DNA from: Clostridium ganghwense
GTDB taxonomy: Bacteria > Bacillota > Clostridia > Clostridiales > Clostridiaceae
DNA: 64,000 nucleotides
Reading direction: 5' to 3'
Assembly: GCF_026735165.1 (NCBI RefSeq)
Contig: NZ_JAPQES010000001.1
Coordinates: 806,001-870,000 of the forward strand
Made by a program: the position numbers and the translations under genes. This document shows positions 8,549 through 17,198 of the stretch, piece by piece. Numbering within the stretch: position 1 is the stretch's first letter; every line of letters starts with the position of its first letter. Under the pieces are notes generated by a model that saw only the letters and a list, made by a program, of their open reading frames with translations, made no database searches and was not told where the DNA came from.

Positions 8549-10681
8549 CTAAATAAGACTTTTTCTTTCTTCTTCTGTCAGCTTTAAATCTGATAAAATA
8601 TTATTATCTACAATATGTTTAAGTTGTTGTATATCTTTATTATCTACTAAGTCTTTTATTGATAATTTTTCCGTAACTTTAATATCAATCATACAATAAT
8701 CCTCATAAGCCTTTTTATTATAATTACTTTTAGCAAGCGCTAGTATCTTATATATACCTTTAGTAAATGGTATAAAATCATAATAATTTTTTTTACTATA
8801 TTTCTGTACTAAATTCCATTCACTCTTTTCCATTAAATAAAACTCATAAACTACATCTTTTCCCCCATTACTTTCTGCTGTGATTTCTATAGGTTCATTT
8901 GGGGAAAAACTAAATCTATCACATTTAATTGTAGTATTAGTTACTGGAGGTGCATCATTTACTACAATTGAAACTTCCTTTGAACTATCAAATTTTTTAT
9001 CACTTTTTTTATTTTTAGCATATACTTTAACTATATATCTACCACTACATTTAGGAGTTAGTATATATCTTTTACTTTTTACATAATCTGTTTCTTCTAC
9101 CTTATGACCATTTATTTGAAGCACATATTTTATTAATATTTCCTCTGTATCTTGAGTAATAACATCTAAAACCATCTGGTCTCCTATTAAATAATATTCT
9201 TTAGGCTCCATTAAAACATAATCAATGTTGGCAGGTATATATTTATATGCATCTATATGTTTTATTTCATGAACATCAAATACCTTGTCTGAATACTTAT
9301 CCTTTACTCTAATTTCGATTTCAAATCTACCTTCAAGTTCTGGGGTAAACTTAACCCAATTACACTCTCCATAATCGATTCTTTCTTTTTCTACACTGTC
9401 TTTTCTTATAATAAAGCTATATAAAAGTGTTATTCCCCCTTCTGCTATAACTTTAATGTTAACACTTTCTTTTACTAATACACTTTCTTTTTTATCTAAA
9501 ATTATCTCATCTATTTTTACAGGATCTCTAGGTATTTCGTCGATAGTAAACAGGATAGATTTACCATCTTCGTATTTACCTGTAAAAGAAACATCTTTTA
9601 CAAACAAATTTATTTTATAATCTCCGGACTCCTTAGGCTCCCATATGTATTCACTAGATTTTATATATCCTGAATTTTCATTTTTAGGTCCCTCTATTAA
9701 ATATCTATACCTAAGCTCTTTTCCTCCACTAGCAACAGCCTTAAATGTAATGCTTTTTTCCATAATTTGTGGGGAACTTAAATCACTTACAAAGCTTAGT
9801 ATTTCTACTTTCTTATATGGTTTAACTTCATAATGCATAATTGCTCTATCGTCATACTGTTTAGGTGAATACATATCCTTTGCTAAACATAAAATCCTAT
9901 ATTTACCACTATTGTTTTCTTTATAACTTACAACCTTTTTAGTAGAATAATCTTGTATACACTTAGTTTGTCCATTAGAATTAATCTTAACAAATTTATA
10001 TAATATCATTCTATTATCATCATATTGAGCACCGACCTCAAAAACTAATTCTTCATCTACTAATAGTTCCGAAGTTAAACATTTGAAAACATTTATTTCA
10101 AGTTTTTTCATTTCCACAACTTTATATTCAACTTTTCTTGCTTCTTGGAAATTTTCACGTGAGTCTAACAACTTACACTGAACTAATATCTCATGCTCTC
10201 CTGGATCTTTAACACTACATACAAAAGCATTTTCTTTAGAGTAATCTTTTGCTAGAATCCATTTTTCATTTTCCTTTATCATATATCTATAAAGAACAGA
10301 GCTTTGTTTAGTCTCTACTTTTAAATGAATTTTTTCTCCTACACAAAATTTTTTCTTATTTAAATGAATATCTTTAATTAATTCATTCTCATCCTTACTG
10401 AGCTTCCCTATTATATATTCATTTTTAGATACATAATCAAAAGATTTAGTACTATTCTCTTCTTTAGCTTGTACCATCAAAATGTAACTTCCTTCTATTT
10501 CTGGTTTCCATATTATGCTCTCATCTTCACTAAACTCTTTAAGAGTTTCCCATGCTCCATTAAATCCTACAATATACTTAAATAATAAATTTTCTTTAGG
10601 TTTATCTATAATATTTATTTTAATTTCAGAATTCTTTTCTTGTGGAGATTCTTTATTATAACCAATAATAATTTCATTCAT
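8549..10681 (-). CDS. Large protein of tandem Y_Y_Y (triple-tyrosine) beta-sandwich repeats
   Basis: A 710-residue protein built of about seven repeats of roughly 90 residues. Each has a pattern like LLYRYMIKENEKW, then DYS, then a closing strand such as GEHEILVQCK or GRYIVKVYAK. This is the triple-tyrosine motif found in sensor proteins and, in clostridia, in stand-alone proteins. No signal peptide or membrane helix is visible, so the product may be cytosolic. The C-terminal 35 residues (IKDLVDNKDIQQLKH...) form a separate charged helix. The start is set at ATG 10681: GGAGAGG lies just before it and would be inside the coding sequence if the upstream ATG at 10702 were used. The gene stands alone with its own terminator. 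Its function is not known. Confidence 0.8.
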   Translation of the reverse strand: MNEIIIGYNKESPQEKNSEIKINIIDKPKENLLFKYIVGFNGAWETLKEFSEDESIIWKPEIEGSYILMVQAKEENSTKSFDYVSKNEYIIGKLSKDENELIKDIHLNKKKFCVGEKIHLKVETKQSSVLYRYMIKENEKWILAKDYSKENAFVCSVKDPGEHEILVQCKLLDSRENFQEARKVEYKVVEMKKLEINVFKCLTSELLVDEELVFEVGAQYDDNRMILYKFVKINSNGQTKCIQDYSTKKVVSYKENNSGKYRILCLAKDMYSPKQYDDRAIMHYEVKPYKKVEILSFVSDLSSPQIMEKSITFKAVASGGKELRYRYLIEGPKNENSGYIKSSEYIWEPKESGDYKINLFVKDVSFTGKYEDGKSILFTIDEIPRDPVKIDEIILDKKESVLVKESVNIKVIAEGGITLLYSFIIRKDSVEKERIDYGECNWVKFTPELEGRFEIEIRVKDKYSDKVFDVHEIKHIDAYKYIPANIDYVLMEPKEYYLIGDQMVLDVITQDTEEILIKYVLQINGHKVEETDYVKSKRYILTPKCSGRYIVKVYAKNKKSDKKFDSSKEVSIVVNDAPPVTNTTIKCDRFSFSPNEPIEITAESNGGKDVVYEFYLMEKSEWNLVQKYSKKNYYDFIPFTKGIYKILALAKSNYNKKAYEDYCMIDIKVTEKLSIKDLVDNKDIQQLKHIVDNNILSDLKLTEEERKSLI

Positions 10682-10805
10682 ATTTATCCTCTCCCGCCCC
10701 ATAATATACCTTAATGATATATTAATTATACTATAATTCCATATATTGTAAAAGGTATATTTTTGCTATATTTTAAATATTATTTCTTAACTACCTCTTT
10801 TAACT

Positions 10806-10834
10806 TTGACTCTTTTTGTTTTAAAGTTTATAAT
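10806..10834 (+). promoter_or_regulatory. Sigma-A promoter of the pullulanase gene
   Basis: TTGACT at 10806-10811 and TATAAT at 10829-10834 are 17 bp apart. Transcription would start near 10841. The promoter therefore excludes translation starts upstream of that point and supports the ATG at 10878. Confidence 0.8.
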
Positions 10835-10877
10835 AAAAATATTTATAACCATTTTTTTGCATTTCAGGAGGGTTCCT

Positions 10878-13022
10878 ATGTATACTATCACTGCAAAGGT
10901 AATAGGTTTTCATAAAATACTAATTAGCACAAATAATTTGAAAAATTTCAATATGAATAAACTTATAATAAAAAATGGAGCTAATACTTTACATATAAAT
11001 AATTATACTACAACTACTGAAAATTCCATTCTAGTATTTATTAAAGAAGAAATTAATATAAAATATTATTCTTTTGTTATTTATGATTGTATAAAGATAA
11101 AAGCTTTATATAAAGATTTATTTCTAACTTCTGAATTTAATGACAAATTTTATTATGATGGAAAATTAGGACTAATTTATACTAAAAAAACATCAACCTT
11201 TAAACTTTGGTCTCCAGCAGCATCTTCTGTTGATTTACTACTCTATAAAAATGGTGACCCTACAATTACTGAACCACCTCTTAAATTCAAAATGACAGAA
11301 AAAAACGGTCTATGGACCATAACTATAAACAAAAATTTAAAAAATTATTTTTATACCTATAAAGTAACTACCTATAACTATAACCAAGAAGCAATTGATC
11401 CTTATGCCACAGCAGTAGGTATAAATGGTTTAAGAGCAGCAATTATTGATTTAAAAGAAACTAATCCTCATAATTTTAAAAATGATTACACTCCAAAGAC
11501 TAAACATAATACAGACGCCATAATATACGAGCTTAATATTCGAGATATATCTATGCATGAAAGCAGCGGAGTAATTCAAAAAGGCAAATTTTTAGCTCTT
11601 ACAGAAGATAACACTTCATCAAAAAAAAACGTACTAACTTGTTTATCACATATAAAAGATCTTGGAGTAACCCATGTTCAACTTATGCCTTGTTTTGATT
11701 TCAGCAGCATAAGTATAGATGAAAAAAATGCTAAAGATTATAATTGGGGCTACGACCCTGAAAATTATAATGTACCTGAAGGTTCCTTTTCCCTAAACCC
11801 CTATGATCCTAAATGTAGAATATTAGAAATAAAAAAAATGATACAACATCTACATTCTGAAAATATTTGTGTAAATATGGATGTAGTATATAATCATATA
11901 TTCCATAAAACTCAAAACAATTTTGAAAAAATATTTCCTGGATATTATTTCAGACTTGATAATTTTGGAGATTTTTCTAATGGAAGCGGTTGTGGTAATG
12001 ATACTGCCTCTGAACATAAAATGATGAGAAAATTTATTCTAGATTCTGTTCTTTATTGGGCTGAAGAATATCATATTGATGGGTTTAGATTTGATCTTAT
12101 GGGAATTCATGATGTAAATACTATGAATTCAATATATGATACTTTTAAAAACCTTAATAAAAATATCATGCTTTATGGCGAAGGTTGGAATCTAAATACT
12201 GCTCTAGATGATAGCTTAAGGGCAACTCAAAAAAACGCAAAAGAAATGCCTAATATAAGTTTCTTTAATGATATTATAAGAGACACTATAAAAGGAAATG
12301 TTTTTTCTAAATTAGATAAAGGTTTTGTAAGTGGTAAGCAAAATCTTGAAAATAAAATCAAAAGCTGTATAACTGGATGTACTATTTCTAACGCAACCTG
12401 CAACAGCATATATGTATCACCTGAACAATCTATTAATTATGTATCTTGCCATGATAATCACACTTTATGGGATAAATTTGAACTCAGTAATAATACTGAT
12501 ACACTAGAAGACAAGAAAAATATGGTTAAGCTTTCCAACGCTATAGTTTTAACCAGTCAAGGAATTCCTTTTTTACATTCTGGAGTTGAATTCTGCCGAA
12601 CAAAATATTGCATCGAAAATAGTTTTAAATCACCAGATATCATAAATAGCTTAGATTATGATAGGAAGTTTGAATTTTTAGATGTATATGAATATTGTAA
12701 AGGATTAATTAAAATAAGAAAAAAACATCCAGCCTTTAGAATGTATTCAACAGAAGATATTAAGCTTCACTTAAACTTCATTCAAAATACACCTAAAAAT
12801 ACAGTAGCATTTTTACTTAAAGACAATGCTAACGGAGATTCATGGGAAAATATCTTAGTTATATATAATGCTAATAGATACTCCGTCACTCTAGAAGTTC
12901 CAAATATAACTTGGTATAAAGTTGTTAATAAATATCATGCTAATACTAAACCTATAGAAACAGTAACCTCTGATAAAATTGAAGTAGAAAGTCTATGTAT
13001 GAATATGTTTTACTCAACCTAA
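10878..13022 (+). CDS. pulA: Type I pullulanase (GH13 debranching enzyme)
   Basis: A 714-residue enzyme that hydrolyses alpha-1,6 branches of pullulan, starch or glycogen. An N-terminal accessory region is followed by a CBM48-like domain (about residues 95-185, KLWSPAASSVDLLLY) and the GH13 barrel. Seen: the type I hallmark YNWGYDP near residue 290, region I DVVYNH, region II GFRFDLMGIHD with the nucleophilic Asp, region III YGEGW with the acid/base Glu, and region IV VSCHDNHT. There is no signal peptide, so it is probably intracellular and acts on glycogen or imported dextrins. The start at 10878 follows AGGAGG and lies downstream of the promoter; an in-frame extension to 10806 would begin inside the -35 box. 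It is monocistronic. Confidence 0.93.
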   Translation: MYTITAKVIGFHKILISTNNLKNFNMNKLIIKNGANTLHINNYTTTTENSILVFIKEEINIKYYSFVIYDCIKIKALYKDLFLTSEFNDKFYYDGKLGLIYTKKTSTFKLWSPAASSVDLLLYKNGDPTITEPPLKFKMTEKNGLWTITINKNLKNYFYTYKVTTYNYNQEAIDPYATAVGINGLRAAIIDLKETNPHNFKNDYTPKTKHNTDAIIYELNIRDISMHESSGVIQKGKFLALTEDNTSSKKNVLTCLSHIKDLGVTHVQLMPCFDFSSISIDEKNAKDYNWGYDPENYNVPEGSFSLNPYDPKCRILEIKKMIQHLHSENICVNMDVVYNHIFHKTQNNFEKIFPGYYFRLDNFGDFSNGSGCGNDTASEHKMMRKFILDSVLYWAEEYHIDGFRFDLMGIHDVNTMNSIYDTFKNLNKNIMLYGEGWNLNTALDDSLRATQKNAKEMPNISFFNDIIRDTIKGNVFSKLDKGFVSGKQNLENKIKSCITGCTISNATCNSIYVSPEQSINYVSCHDNHTLWDKFELSNNTDTLEDKKNMVKLSNAIVLTSQGIPFLHSGVEFCRTKYCIENSFKSPDIINSLDYDRKFEFLDVYEYCKGLIKIRKKHPAFRMYSTEDIKLHLNFIQNTPKNTVAFLLKDNANGDSWENILVIYNANRYSVTLEVPNITWYKVVNKYHANTKPIETVTSDKIEVESLCMNMFYST

Positions 13023-13051
13023 AAAAGTACGAAGCACTTTTCAGTAGCCAA

Positions 13052-13205
13052 TAACCAGTAACCAGTCGCTAGAAAAAAACTTTTTTAAAAAAATTAAAGA
13101 AATTAAATTAAGTAAAAATAAAAATAAAAGAAAGAGCAAGAATATATATTCTTGCTCTTTCTTTTATTTAAGTTTAGGTTTACTTCCTTCACTGGTTACT
13201 GGTTA
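13052..13205. repeat. 15-bp inverted repeat flanking a terminator
   Basis: TAACCAGTAACCAGT at 13052-13066 is exactly mirrored by ACTGGTTACTGGTTA at 13191-13205. Each arm is a tandem of the 7-mer AACCAGT. The arms bracket the perfect palindromic terminator at 13123-13168 in the interval between the convergent pullulanase and VanW genes. Confidence 0.8.
13123..13168. terminator. Bidirectional palindromic terminator between pullulanase and VanW genes
   Basis: A perfect 23-bp arm pair (13123-13145 and 13146-13168) with no unpaired bases in the DNA; core AAGAGCAAGAATAT. A-rich on the left and T-rich on the right, it can end transcription from both sides. Confidence 0.92.
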
Positions 13206-13239
13206 CTAGAATAAAATTACTTCACAATTTTATTCTAGT
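13205..13239 (-). terminator. Second hairpin at the 3' end of the VanW gene
   Basis: A 14-bp perfect stem, ACTAGAATAAAATT (13205-13218) with its complement at 13226-13239 and a 7-nt loop. It contains the TAG stop of the VanW gene. There is no T run after it on the minus strand, so it may protect the 3' end rather than terminate. Confidence 0.6.
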
Positions 13240-14614
13240 GTTTTTTAGTTCCTCTTTTAGTTATCCCATTTATTGCAACATAATAGTCCTTAGAAACTAG
13301 TTCTTTTTTTATAAATTTACCATTTTCATATATATCTCTATATACTTTTACTCTATATCCCGTATGGGGATTTTTTACAACTTCATGCTTACCTTCTAGT
13401 AAAGTTGGATCATCTATATACTTAATTGTAGGTTCTACTGTACTATAAAGTTCAGTAGTAATTTTATATGTTCTTTCTTTTAACTTTTTATTAGAGTATA
13501 TATTAAAATAAACAGTTTTATTTTTAGTATATGCCTGTATATATACCGGATAATCAAAGGTATTCTTAAATTTTAGATCTATATTTCCCCAATCTACAGT
13601 TGCATCTAATCCTTTTGCAGCATAGTGTGATGGGAAAGTATGATGAACTCTTTCTGTAGTTTTTAGATTTGCTTGTAATACTGCATTATATAGTGCAGTA
13701 GAAACTTGACATATTCCTCCACCAAGTCCTGGTTCTACCTTTTGATTAATTATTACAGGTGCTTCTTGATATCCTCTTGCTTTAGTTCTTTCACCAACTA
13801 CTTCATTAAAACTAAAAGTTTCTCCTGGCATCAATAATGTACCATCAATACTTTTAGTTGCTACAGCAATATTAGTAGATCTCCCCCATGAAGATGTAGA
13901 ATAATTGCTTGAAATAGTTGCTATATTAGTATCTACTGCCTTTAATGCTTCTGTAGAAGTTTTAGAGTTTATAGTTTTAATAGGAGCATCAATGTTTATA
14001 TCACCACTAGATTTATTATCTAATTGAGCCATAATATCTTTTTTCAGTTTATCTCCATCTAATTCAGCACCCGGATTGCCATCTATTACTACAAACTTAC
14101 CATTATCCAATTTAATACTAGGTTCTTTAGGTCCTTTATTTATTTCTTTTTTCATAGATTCTATAGTATCATTTATTGGTTTCTCATTGTACGAAAATTT
14201 AAGATTATATTGTTTATTATCTGGTTTAGATATAAGTTTGTATTTAGATATAATATTTAAGTCTTTTCCATATGCATAAGCCTCATTAACAGTTTTAATA
14301 ATATTATATTGAGCATTCAATCCCGAAAAATTTATAGTATAAGTCCTGTTTTCAGCTTTGATGTTTATCTTACTTTTAAGTGCTGGATTTCCATACTTGT
14401 CTCTTAAAAGCTTAATCGCTTCTTCCTTAGTTTTTCCTGTTAAATCAACATTTTCAACTTTAACATTAGGAAAAATTACATTATTCCATTTTTGAGTAGT
14501 AAAATATACATAACTTGCCATAACAGAAACTGCCAATATAACCGCCACTAAAATAAAATTTCTTATTTTTTTCGTATTTTTCTTCTTACTATTATTATTC
14601 TTTACTCTACTCAT
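13235..14614 (-). CDS. VanW family membrane-anchored cell-wall protein (YoaR-like)
   Basis: A 459-residue protein. A lysine-rich N-terminus leads into one membrane helix (about 19-40), then a PG_binding_4-type domain (about 60-200), then the VanW domain (about 245-380). VanW motifs seen: LMPGETFSFNEVVG, GGGICQVSTALYNAVLQA, HHTFPSHY and DATVDWGN. The C-terminal 75 residues, with KNPHTGYRVKVYRDIYENG, resemble a G5-type extracellular module. VanW occurs in some vancomycin-resistance clusters but is widespread without any resistance role, and no van ligase genes are here. The protein probably sits outside the membrane and contacts peptidoglycan; its biochemical role is unknown. Confidence 0.92.
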   Translation of the reverse strand: MSRVKNNNSKKKNTKKIRNFILVAVILAVSVMASYVYFTTQKWNNVIFPNVKVENVDLTGKTKEEAIKLLRDKYGNPALKSKINIKAENRTYTINFSGLNAQYNIIKTVNEAYAYGKDLNIISKYKLISKPDNKQYNLKFSYNEKPINDTIESMKKEINKGPKEPSIKLDNGKFVVIDGNPGAELDGDKLKKDIMAQLDNKSSGDINIDAPIKTINSKTSTEALKAVDTNIATISSNYSTSSWGRSTNIAVATKSIDGTLLMPGETFSFNEVVGERTKARGYQEAPVIINQKVEPGLGGGICQVSTALYNAVLQANLKTTERVHHTFPSHYAAKGLDATVDWGNIDLKFKNTFDYPVYIQAYTKNKTVYFNIYSNKKLKERTYKITTELYSTVEPTIKYIDDPTLLEGKHEVVKNPHTGYRVKVYRDIYENGKFIKKELVSKDYYVAINGITKRGTKKH

Positions 14615-14738
14615 CCCATTTCTCCCTTCCTTCTTGTATATTATACTATAAAATATAAAATAATTACATATTATAATCCCTTTTAAGAGTTGGTTGTCCT
14701 TTAATAATATGTTAGAATTTTTGTAAAGGAGTGATATT

Positions 14739-15779
14739 ATGCAAAATAAAGAAAATAAACTTAAATATTATTTAAAAAATATATTATCTATTCCAAGTCC
14801 TTCTGGATATACTGATAAAGTAACAGATTACATAAAAAAAGAACTTGATGCACTAAATATACCATACAAAACTACTAATAAAGGTGTCATAATAGTTACA
14901 GTTAAAGGGGGAAATAATACCAATCAGAGAACTTTTTCTGCCCATATTGATACTTTAGGTGCAATGGTTCGTGAAGTAAAATCTAATGGAACTTTATCAA
15001 TAACTTTTGTTGGGGGATTTATGGGGAATGCTGTAGAAGGTGAGAACTGCATTATTTCAACATTAGATGATAAAACTTATACTGGAACTATACAAACTAT
15101 AAAACCATCGGTTCACATTAGTGGAGATGAAGCTCGTGATTTAAAAAGAACCGCAGAAAATATGGAAGTTATCTTAGATGAAAAAGTATTTACAAAAGAA
15201 GATGTTGAAAAATTAGGAATAAATGTAGGAGACTTTATATGTTTCGATCCTAGAACCACTTTCACAGAAAAAGGATTCATAAAATCTAGACACCTTGATG
15301 ATAAAGCTAGTGCAGCTATACTATTATATACAATAGAATATATAACTGCCAACAACATTAAATTACCTTATACAACAAATTTCTTTATTAGTAATTATGA
15401 AGAAGTTGGACATGGTGCATCTTCTACTATTCCAGAACAAACTACTGAATTTATTTCAGTTGATATGGGAGCACCTGGTCCTGGACAAAATTCTTCTGAA
15501 TACAGTGTTTGTATTTGTGCAAAAGATTCTTCTGGCCCTTATGATTATAATTTAAGAAAAAAATTCATAAATTTATGTAAAGAAAATAAAATAGATTATA
15601 AAATAGATACTTATCCTCATTACGGTTCTGATGCTTCCGCTGCTCTTAGAGCTGGATGGGATGTTAGAACAGCTTTAATTGGTCCAGGGGTTTTTGCTTC
15701 TCATGCTTATGAAAGAACTCACATGGACTCAATGCTAGCAACACTAGAATTAATTTTGAAATACTGCGTGAGTAAATAA
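14739..15779 (+). CDS. M42 family metallopeptidase (glutamyl aminopeptidase/endoglucanase family)
   Basis: A 346-residue cytosolic di-metal aminopeptidase of family M42. Seen: SIPSPSGY near residue 20, the metal ligand block FSAHIDTLGAMV (His and the following Asp), SRHLDDKASAA with the bridging Asp, NYEEVGHGAS with the catalytic Glu pair, SVDMGAPG and the C-terminal SHAYERTHMDS with the last metal His. Some M42 proteins were once annotated as endoglucanases, but the residues are those of peptidases. The ATG at 14739 follows AAGGAGTGATATT. It ends at a bidirectional terminator and appears monocistronic. Confidence 0.93.
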   Translation: MQNKENKLKYYLKNILSIPSPSGYTDKVTDYIKKELDALNIPYKTTNKGVIIVTVKGGNNTNQRTFSAHIDTLGAMVREVKSNGTLSITFVGGFMGNAVEGENCIISTLDDKTYTGTIQTIKPSVHISGDEARDLKRTAENMEVILDEKVFTKEDVEKLGINVGDFICFDPRTTFTEKGFIKSRHLDDKASAAILLYTIEYITANNIKLPYTTNFFISNYEEVGHGASSTIPEQTTEFISVDMGAPGPGQNSSEYSVCICAKDSSGPYDYNLRKKFINLCKENKIDYKIDTYPHYGSDASAALRAGWDVRTALIGPGVFASHAYERTHMDSMLATLELILKYCVSK

Positions 15780-15826
15780 AAAGAAGTTTAGAGAGTAACC
15801 ATTAGTATACTCTCTAAACTTCTTTT
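15779..15826. terminator. Bidirectional terminator between M42 peptidase and PAP2 gene
   Basis: A 19-bp perfect stem, 15779-15797 with 15808-15826, core GAAGTTTAGAGAG. The right arm runs into the stop codon of the convergent PAP2 gene. The same core recurs in the hairpin at 59990-60021. Confidence 0.92.
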
Positions 15827-16476
15827 GTCTTAGCAACCACTTCTCTCTCTTTCCTAATTCTAGGTATAGTATATATAAACACATATATAATAGTAGAAAG
15901 TCCTATGCCCGCAATAACATCAAGCAGTGAATGTTGTTTAATAAACATTGTTGATAAGCATATTAGTATCATAGCAATAGTTGATAAAACCTTTATTTTT
16001 TTATTATTCTTAAATAAGGAACTATTAATCACAACAGCATTTACTCCTATAGAGTTAATTACATGAATACTAGGACAAACGTTTGTAGGTGGATCAATAT
16101 AATAAATAGCTCCTACCATTTGAGTTAAAATATCATTTTGTTTTAAAACAGGTCTTAAATTTTGACCACTAGGTAATATGAAATATATTACATAACTTAT
16201 TCCCATGCCTAAAAAAATAAATTTTACTAGATTTAAAAAATCACTTCTTGATTTTAATCCAAAATACACAAATCCTATCGCCATATAAATAAACCAAAAT
16301 ATATATGCTAAGATAAATATTTTTAAGAAAGGTATATAATCATCCAAACCACAGTGCATTATATATTGAGGTTTTAAAAATCTTTGACACAAAGAAAAGC
16401 AAATCAGTAATGGCACCAATATAAGTAAATATAAAAAATGTTTATGCTCATCAATAAATTTTTTTATAGTATTCAT
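15814..16476 (-). CDS. PAP2 superfamily membrane phosphatase
   Basis: A 220-residue integral membrane protein with about six hydrophobic helices. The three PAP2 phosphatase motifs are recognisable: QNLRPVL (the Arg-Pro block), CPSIHVIN (PSxH) and KQHSLLDVIAG (His with the trailing Asp). The arrangement is like the Aur1/inositol-phosphotransferase branch of the superfamily. It probably removes or transfers phosphate on a lipid at the outer membrane face; the substrate is unknown. The start is placed at ATG 16476, preceded by GAGGTGGGGAAGAT; an ATG at 16512 gives 12 more residues but would bury that ribosome site in the coding sequence. Confidence 0.85.
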   Translation of the reverse strand: MNTIKKFIDEHKHFLYLLILVPLLICFSLCQRFLKPQYIMHCGLDDYIPFLKIFILAYIFWFIYMAIGFVYFGLKSRSDFLNLVKFIFLGMGISYVIYFILPSGQNLRPVLKQNDILTQMVGAIYYIDPPTNVCPSIHVINSIGVNAVVINSSLFKNNKKIKVLSTIAMILICLSTMFIKQHSLLDVIAGIGLSTIIYVFIYTIPRIRKEREVVAKTKEV

Positions 16477-16562
16477 ATCTTCCCCACCTCTTAAATATTT
16501 AACTATATACAATTATGTTCATTGAGTTTAATAAATAACCATATATTTTATGAAATAATTAT

Positions 16563-16597
16563 AAAAAATGCTAGTTTATCCTTTACTAGCATTTTTT
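16563..16597 (-). terminator. Terminator of the YaiI-family gene
   Basis: Stem AAAAAATGCTAGT (16563-16575) pairs with ACTAGCATTTTTT (16585-16597), a 13-bp perfect match. The right arm overlaps the 3' end of the minus-strand gene that stops at 16576. Confidence 0.88.
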
Positions 16598-17022
16598 ATT
16601 AGCTTTAAAAGATTTCTATACAATCTTTCATTATCTTCCTCTGTTCTTTTTTTAGGGTTAGAAGTTTTTCCACCACTTCTTCTGACCTTTGATGATATAT
16701 GCCTTTCAAAAAGTAATCTGTCGATATTATCATTGCTGTATATATATCCTTTAGGACTTATTGCATAAGCTTTTTTACCCAATACCATAGCTGCTACCCC
16801 GTAGTCCTGTGTAACTACAATATCTCCCCTCGCTGTTTCATTTGCAACCTTCATATCCACACTTTGAAATCCACTATCTACTATTTTTACTATACTATAA
16901 TTACTATTAATTACATGATTTATATCACTATACATTATAACTTCTATATTATTATTTTCTTTTGCTGCTTTTTCAATATACTCTCTTCCAGGACAAGCAT
17001 CTGCATCTACTATTATTCTCAT
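16576..17022 (-). CDS. YaiI/YqxD family protein (DUF188)
   Basis: A 148-residue member of the UPF0178/DUF188 family, recognised from MRIIVDADACPGREYIEKAA at the start, VDSGFQSVDMKVANET in the middle and GDIVVTQDYGVAAMVLGKKA, followed by SPKGYIYSNDNID. The acidic residues in DADACP and TQDYG resemble the metal site of PIN-like nucleases, which suggests but does not prove a nuclease fold. The length is usual. The gene stands alone between short gaps, ends at its own terminator, and its biological role is unknown. Confidence 0.9.
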   Translation of the reverse strand: MRIIVDADACPGREYIEKAAKENNNIEVIMYSDINHVINSNYSIVKIVDSGFQSVDMKVANETARGDIVVTQDYGVAAMVLGKKAYAISPKGYIYSNDNIDRLLFERHISSKVRRSGGKTSNPKKRTEEDNERLYRNLLKLIKNASKG

Positions 17023-17198
17023 AATTATTTCCTCCTTACTATATTTAGTGTATCATAATTAATTTTTATTACACGTGAAAACTCATAAAATTTAAATTTT
17101 TTTCAAATTTATATAACTAATGAGATTTTTTAACGTATATATTAATGAAAACATTTTGTAATTTTTTCTATACAGTATAAATTATAGGGGGTATATAT

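Noticed and set aside
13235-14614. Vancomycin-resistance locus (VanW, and VanZ at 29491-29925)
   Set aside because: The two genes are 15 kb apart and no vanH, vanA/B-type ligase or vanX is present. These families are common outside resistance clusters.
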